DNA of 8,410 nt from NCBI GenBank assembly GCA_937876385.1, contig CALFHQ010000813.1:1-8410 (forward strand), read 5' to 3'. Origin of the DNA: an uncultured Pseudomonadota bacterium (GTDB taxonomy: Bacteria > Myxococcota_A > UBA9042 > CAIXZC01). Below, in pieces: positions 6,196 to 8,410 of the stretch. Numbering within the stretch: the stretch's first letter is position 1; each line of letters begins with the position of its first letter. The position numbers and the translations under genes are program-made. The notes under the pieces are model-generated. The model had not been told where the DNA came from. It saw only the letters and a list, made by a program, of their open reading frames with translations, and did no database searches.

Positions 6196-6555
6196 ATGAA
6201 GAGAGACAAGCTGCCCAAGCTCAAGAAGAAGGTGAAGGATTTCCTCACCAGTGAGGAGGGGAAAATTACCCGCAAGCAGGCGGCGCAGATTTCCACTTTC
6301 CTCCTCATGGCGGGGACGGCTTCCGGCCATGCCCTGGGTTCCGAGAATTCGGTGGGTGGTGAGCACCTGGACAACATGGAAGTGACGGCCGCTGGCCATT
6401 GCTCCCACGGTTCCCACGGCTCTCACGGTTCCCACGGCTCTCACGGTTCCCATGGTTCCCACGGTTCCCATGGTTCCCACGGTTCCCACGGTTCCCACGG
6501 CTCTCACGGGTCTCACGGTTCCCACGGTTCCCACGGTTCCCATGGTTCCTGGTAA
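6196..6555 (+). CDS. hxsA: His-Xaa-Ser repeat precursor peptide HxsA
   Basis: A 119-residue precursor-like protein. Residues 1-30 are basic and include FLTSEEGKITRKQAA, which I read as a leader motif. Residues 31-46 (QISTFLLMAGTASGHA) are mildly hydrophobic and could be an export signal or anchor. A short linker (47-67) leads to GHCS (67-70) and then 16 perfect His-Gly-Ser triplets, ending in Trp119. With HCS this makes 17 His-Xaa-Ser units. The only cysteine, C69, sits at the repeat boundary. HxsA proteins are the presumed substrates of HxsB/HxsC. The ATG at 6196 is chosen over an in-frame GTG at 6148 because GGGAGGA (6181-6187) lies eight bases upstream. The position between the two radical SAM genes supports the substrate role. 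Whether the product is cleaved, exported or metal-binding cannot be told. Confidence 0.88.
   Translation: MKRDKLPKLKKKVKDFLTSEEGKITRKQAAQISTFLLMAGTASGHALGSENSVGGEHLDNMEVTAAGHCSHGSHGSHGSHGSHGSHGSHGSHGSHGSHGSHGSHGSHGSHGSHGSHGSW
6397..6549 (+). repeat. 9-bp tandem repeat array encoding (His-x-Ser)17
   Basis: Seventeen in-frame nonanucleotides, the first encoding HCS and the next 16 encoding HGS. The units fall into a few types: 12 end GGTTCC, 3 end GGCTCT and 1 ends GGGTCT. CAT for His occurs only with GGTTCC (units 6, 8 and 16 of the HGS series). Glycine and serine wobble bases are therefore linked, and the first four HGS units alternate as an 18-bp pair. This points to growth by unit duplication with the protein sequence held constant. 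Confidence 0.95.
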
Positions 6556-6633
6556 GGGGATGGCCCGAATTCCCATTCGTTGAGAAAGGGAGTTAGCCGA
6601 TTTCAGCACAACGCAAGACTTCCTGACTGCATC

Positions 6634-8220
6634 ATGAGCGGTGTTCTTACTATTGAATTGGGGACTCGCTGCAACAACCGATGCCTATTCTGCCCCCAAC
6701 ACTACCTTAGAACCGGTCATCTCAGTTCCTCCGATCTGTCAACATCTGACGTGTTGCGACGGATTCGTGATTCGGCGAAATCCGGGGTGGACCGAGTGGC
6801 CTTCACGGGGGGAGAACCCACCCTCCGCTCGGATCTTCCAAAGCTCGTTTCAAAAGCTGCAAATCTAGGTTTTCGGGAAATTGGAATTACAACCAATGGA
6901 CGGATGTTGGGGGTGCCGGGGTTGGCCCAGGAATTGGTGGAAGCCGGCCTGAATCGTGTCACCTTCTCCCTCCATTCCGCTGTGCCCGAGGTGCAGGATG
7001 GACTCAACGGAATGGCCAGGTCTTTCCAACAACTGAAGCTGGGAATTTCCGAGTTCCGCAAAGAAGCTGAGAGGGCACAGAAGTCCGTCGAATTGACCTC
7101 AGTGACTCTCTTGACTCCGGAGACAATCCGAGATCTGAATGACACAATCGAAGAAGCAGCAGCGTGGGGTGCCTCGCTGCACATCGTTCAGCCTTTCATT
7201 GCGTCTCGAGAGACCCTGCACGTCGCCAGGCACTACTACGTGCCCTTGGAGGATGTCTTCGATGCCATTGGCCGCGCTCAGACAGTAGCGGGACGGTTGG
7301 GTACTCGAATCAAGCCTTACAACCTCCCCTATTGCATGCTGCCGAGTCACCACCGTATCGAATTGCAGGAGTACGGTCTTGCCACTCACAAACGACAAGA
7401 AGGGGTCGCTGGGGAGTCGGGACAGTTCGACCAGACTCAGTTTTTCCGAATCGAGCGATGCCAGAAGTGCCCTACTCCGTGCCCAGGAATTCGTATCGAA
7501 TATCGAGACAGACGAGAGATGGCCGCTGAGATCGCCGAAGACGTGATGAACCACCGAGGCGCCAAGCTGGTGATTCCCGGAGTAGAGTTGCTATCCGCTG
7601 AGGGACATGTGCATTTGGCCGAGCTACTGGCCGCAGAAGGGCGTCGGTATGTCCCGATGTTGGGAGGGTCCACCTGGGAAGATCCGGAAATTCTCGTGCA
7701 GGCTCTTCGGGCAGCGGGAGTCGACGAGGTCGTTCACCTCCTTCGTACCGAGTGGCGTGGGGAAGGTATCTGCGAGCCTGAATCTGGAAATGAGGAGCGA
7801 ATTCTGGCCTTGGCCGAGGGGTTCCACGCAGCCGGCATGAAGAACACCCTTTTCCTCTCACCCCTGGATTTGATGGAGTGGCGTTATCCCGCAGAGGCGG
7901 TGGCGGAAGCGTTCGATGAGGCTGTGCTGGCGGTTCCTCGTTTCTGGCGGGGAGCCCCCTCGGAGGAGGCCTGTGCGCGGTTGGTGGAGGCAAAGCACAA
8001 AGAGATCCTGGCGGGAGCTTCTTCCCTCTCTCGCCTCATGCCCGTGCGCACCTTGACCTTCGACAGTGTTCGAGTGTTGGCGTCGGCTCTCAAGCAGTGG
8101 GAGAAGATGCTCTCGGGGGCATTCCCCGGGGAGGATTGGTCAGGGAGACTCGTTCGACACCGGTACGCCAGTTCGCGGTTCAACTTTCTCCTGTGGTCTC
8201 ACCCCTTCTGGCTGTTCTGA
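6634..8220 (+). CDS. Second radical SAM enzyme of the locus (HxsC position), with long C-terminal extension
   Basis: A 528-residue radical SAM protein from the ATG at 6634; a TTG at 6580 would add 18 residues, but their codon use looks non-coding and neither start has a well-spaced ribosome site. The 4Fe-4S motif is C13-x3-C17-x2-C20 (CNNRCLFC), unusually close to the N-terminus. It is followed by FTGGEPTLRSDL (GGEP at 59-62), GITTNGR and a TFSLHSA strand. C234 with C276, C279 and C283 (CQKCPTPC) could ligate one auxiliary cluster. Residues about 300-528 carry no cysteine motif matching the radical SAM signature. They show a barrel-like alternation of strands and helices that resembles a degenerate copy of residues 54-115. 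It follows hxsA directly and takes the place of hxsC, so it probably co-modifies HxsA. HxsC enzymes as I remember them carry sequence before the radical SAM core, so this may be a divergent HxsC or a non-orthologous replacement. Confidence 0.82.
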   Translation: MSGVLTIELGTRCNNRCLFCPQHYLRTGHLSSSDLSTSDVLRRIRDSAKSGVDRVAFTGGEPTLRSDLPKLVSKAANLGFREIGITTNGRMLGVPGLAQELVEAGLNRVTFSLHSAVPEVQDGLNGMARSFQQLKLGISEFRKEAERAQKSVELTSVTLLTPETIRDLNDTIEEAAAWGASLHIVQPFIASRETLHVARHYYVPLEDVFDAIGRAQTVAGRLGTRIKPYNLPYCMLPSHHRIELQEYGLATHKRQEGVAGESGQFDQTQFFRIERCQKCPTPCPGIRIEYRDRREMAAEIAEDVMNHRGAKLVIPGVELLSAEGHVHLAELLAAEGRRYVPMLGGSTWEDPEILVQALRAAGVDEVVHLLRTEWRGEGICEPESGNEERILALAEGFHAAGMKNTLFLSPLDLMEWRYPAEAVAEAFDEAVLAVPRFWRGAPSEEACARLVEAKHKEILAGASSLSRLMPVRTLTFDSVRVLASALKQWEKMLSGAFPGEDWSGRLVRHRYASSRFNFLLWSHPFWLF

Positions 8221-8410
8221 CGACCCGCCCACATTTCCTGGGACGACAATAAGCACCTTGATTCGCCCCGGATTGGCGAGGAGGTCTTGAGGTTCGACCT
8301 TAGCGTCCGGTCGTTTCTCAAGCCAGGCCGAGAGTACATCGGTGGTGCATTGGGCGGCGTAGATTCGGCGACCGTCGTTGGCTCGACCGTACGACTCCAA
8401 CCCCAGCCCC
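8140..8410 (-). CDS. C-terminal fragment of an unrecognised protein, continuing beyond the right edge
   Basis: The minus-strand frame is open from the window edge to a TGA at 8140-8142 (about 90 residues visible). The part outside the neighbouring gene reads like genuine protein, with segments GRRIYAAQCTTDVLSAWLE and NPGRIKVLIVVPGNVGG, and uses codons like the rest of the window (C/G-rich third positions, CGA arginines). The last 26 or so residues lie antisense to the 3' end of the radical SAM gene and look like an unstructured tail (Pro, Glu, Gly, Ser). An 81-base convergent overlap is rather long, so either the frame is real with a run-on tail or the coding signal is chance. A TTG at 8400 is not a convincing start. 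No family is recognised. Confidence 0.45.
   Translation of the reverse strand, partial: GLGLESYGRANDGRRIYAAQCTTDVLSAWLEKRPDAKVEPQDLLANPGRIKVLIVVPGNVGGSSEQPEGVRPQEKVEPRTGVPVSNESP

Noticed and set aside
6397..6549. CRISPR array or intergenic satellite
   Set aside because: Units are 9 bp with no spacers, in frame and codon-structured inside a peptide gene.
6560..6583. Seven-codon ORF MARIPIR between hxsA and the second radical SAM gene
   Set aside because: It is too short, its only purine-rich sequence abuts the ATG, and there is no sign of conservation or function.
6145..6609. Minus-strand open frame rich in Gly-Thr-Val/Met repeats
   Set aside because: Its repeats are simply the reverse complement of the 9-bp HGS array. 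hxsA has the ribosome site, the leader-like segment and the operon context.

Overview
The window comes from a moderately GC-rich bacterial chromosome (roughly 55-60% GC by eye, frequent CGA arginine codons, Shine-Dalgarno-led genes). The gene content (nfeD-qmcA pair, xseB-tlyA pair, a proline/glutamate-rich lipoprotein, a His-Xaa-Ser radical SAM locus) is compatible with a Deltaproteobacteria/Myxococcota-like Gram-negative. That placement is inference; there is no 16S or other marker gene here.

Left part (1-1681, + strand): a terminator-like hairpin and an extended -10 promoter candidate precede a two-gene operon for an NfeD-family membrane protein and a QmcA-like SPFH (stomatin/paraslipin) protein, overlapping by ATGA. 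Middle (1731-2694, - strand): xseB (exonuclease VII small subunit) overlaps tlyA (S4-domain/FtsJ-fold rRNA 2'-O-methyltransferase). Divergent from xseB lies an unrecognised lipoprotein gene (2805-3860, +).

Right part (about 3890-8220, + strand): a compact operon that I read as a variant His-Xaa-Ser (Hxs) peptide-modification system. Order: a putative promoter with a short upstream ORF, hxsD, a second smaller HxsD-like gene, hxsB (radical SAM with a seven-Cys SPASM-type tail), hxsA (precursor peptide with 16 perfect His-Gly-Ser repeats after one His-Cys-Ser), and a second radical SAM gene in the place of hxsC. That last protein has its Fe-S motif at the extreme N-terminus and a C-terminal extension of about 230 residues that looks like a degenerate copy of part of its own barrel. 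The likely logic is that HxsA is made with a leader/hydrophobic N-terminus, bound with help from the small HxsD-type proteins, modified on its His/Ser/Cys residues by the two radical SAM enzymes, then exported or anchored. The chemistry cannot be read from the sequence.

The right edge probably holds the C-terminal end of a convergent minus-strand gene (8140 to beyond 8410) whose 3' end overlaps the end of the operon. No rRNA, tRNA, insertion sequence, CRISPR or prophage gene was seen. No gene-free stretch exceeds 300 bases: the longest is 3861-4023 (promoter plus short upstream ORF), followed by 1-140 (hairpin and promoter) and 2695-2804 (divergent intergenic, no confident promoter).
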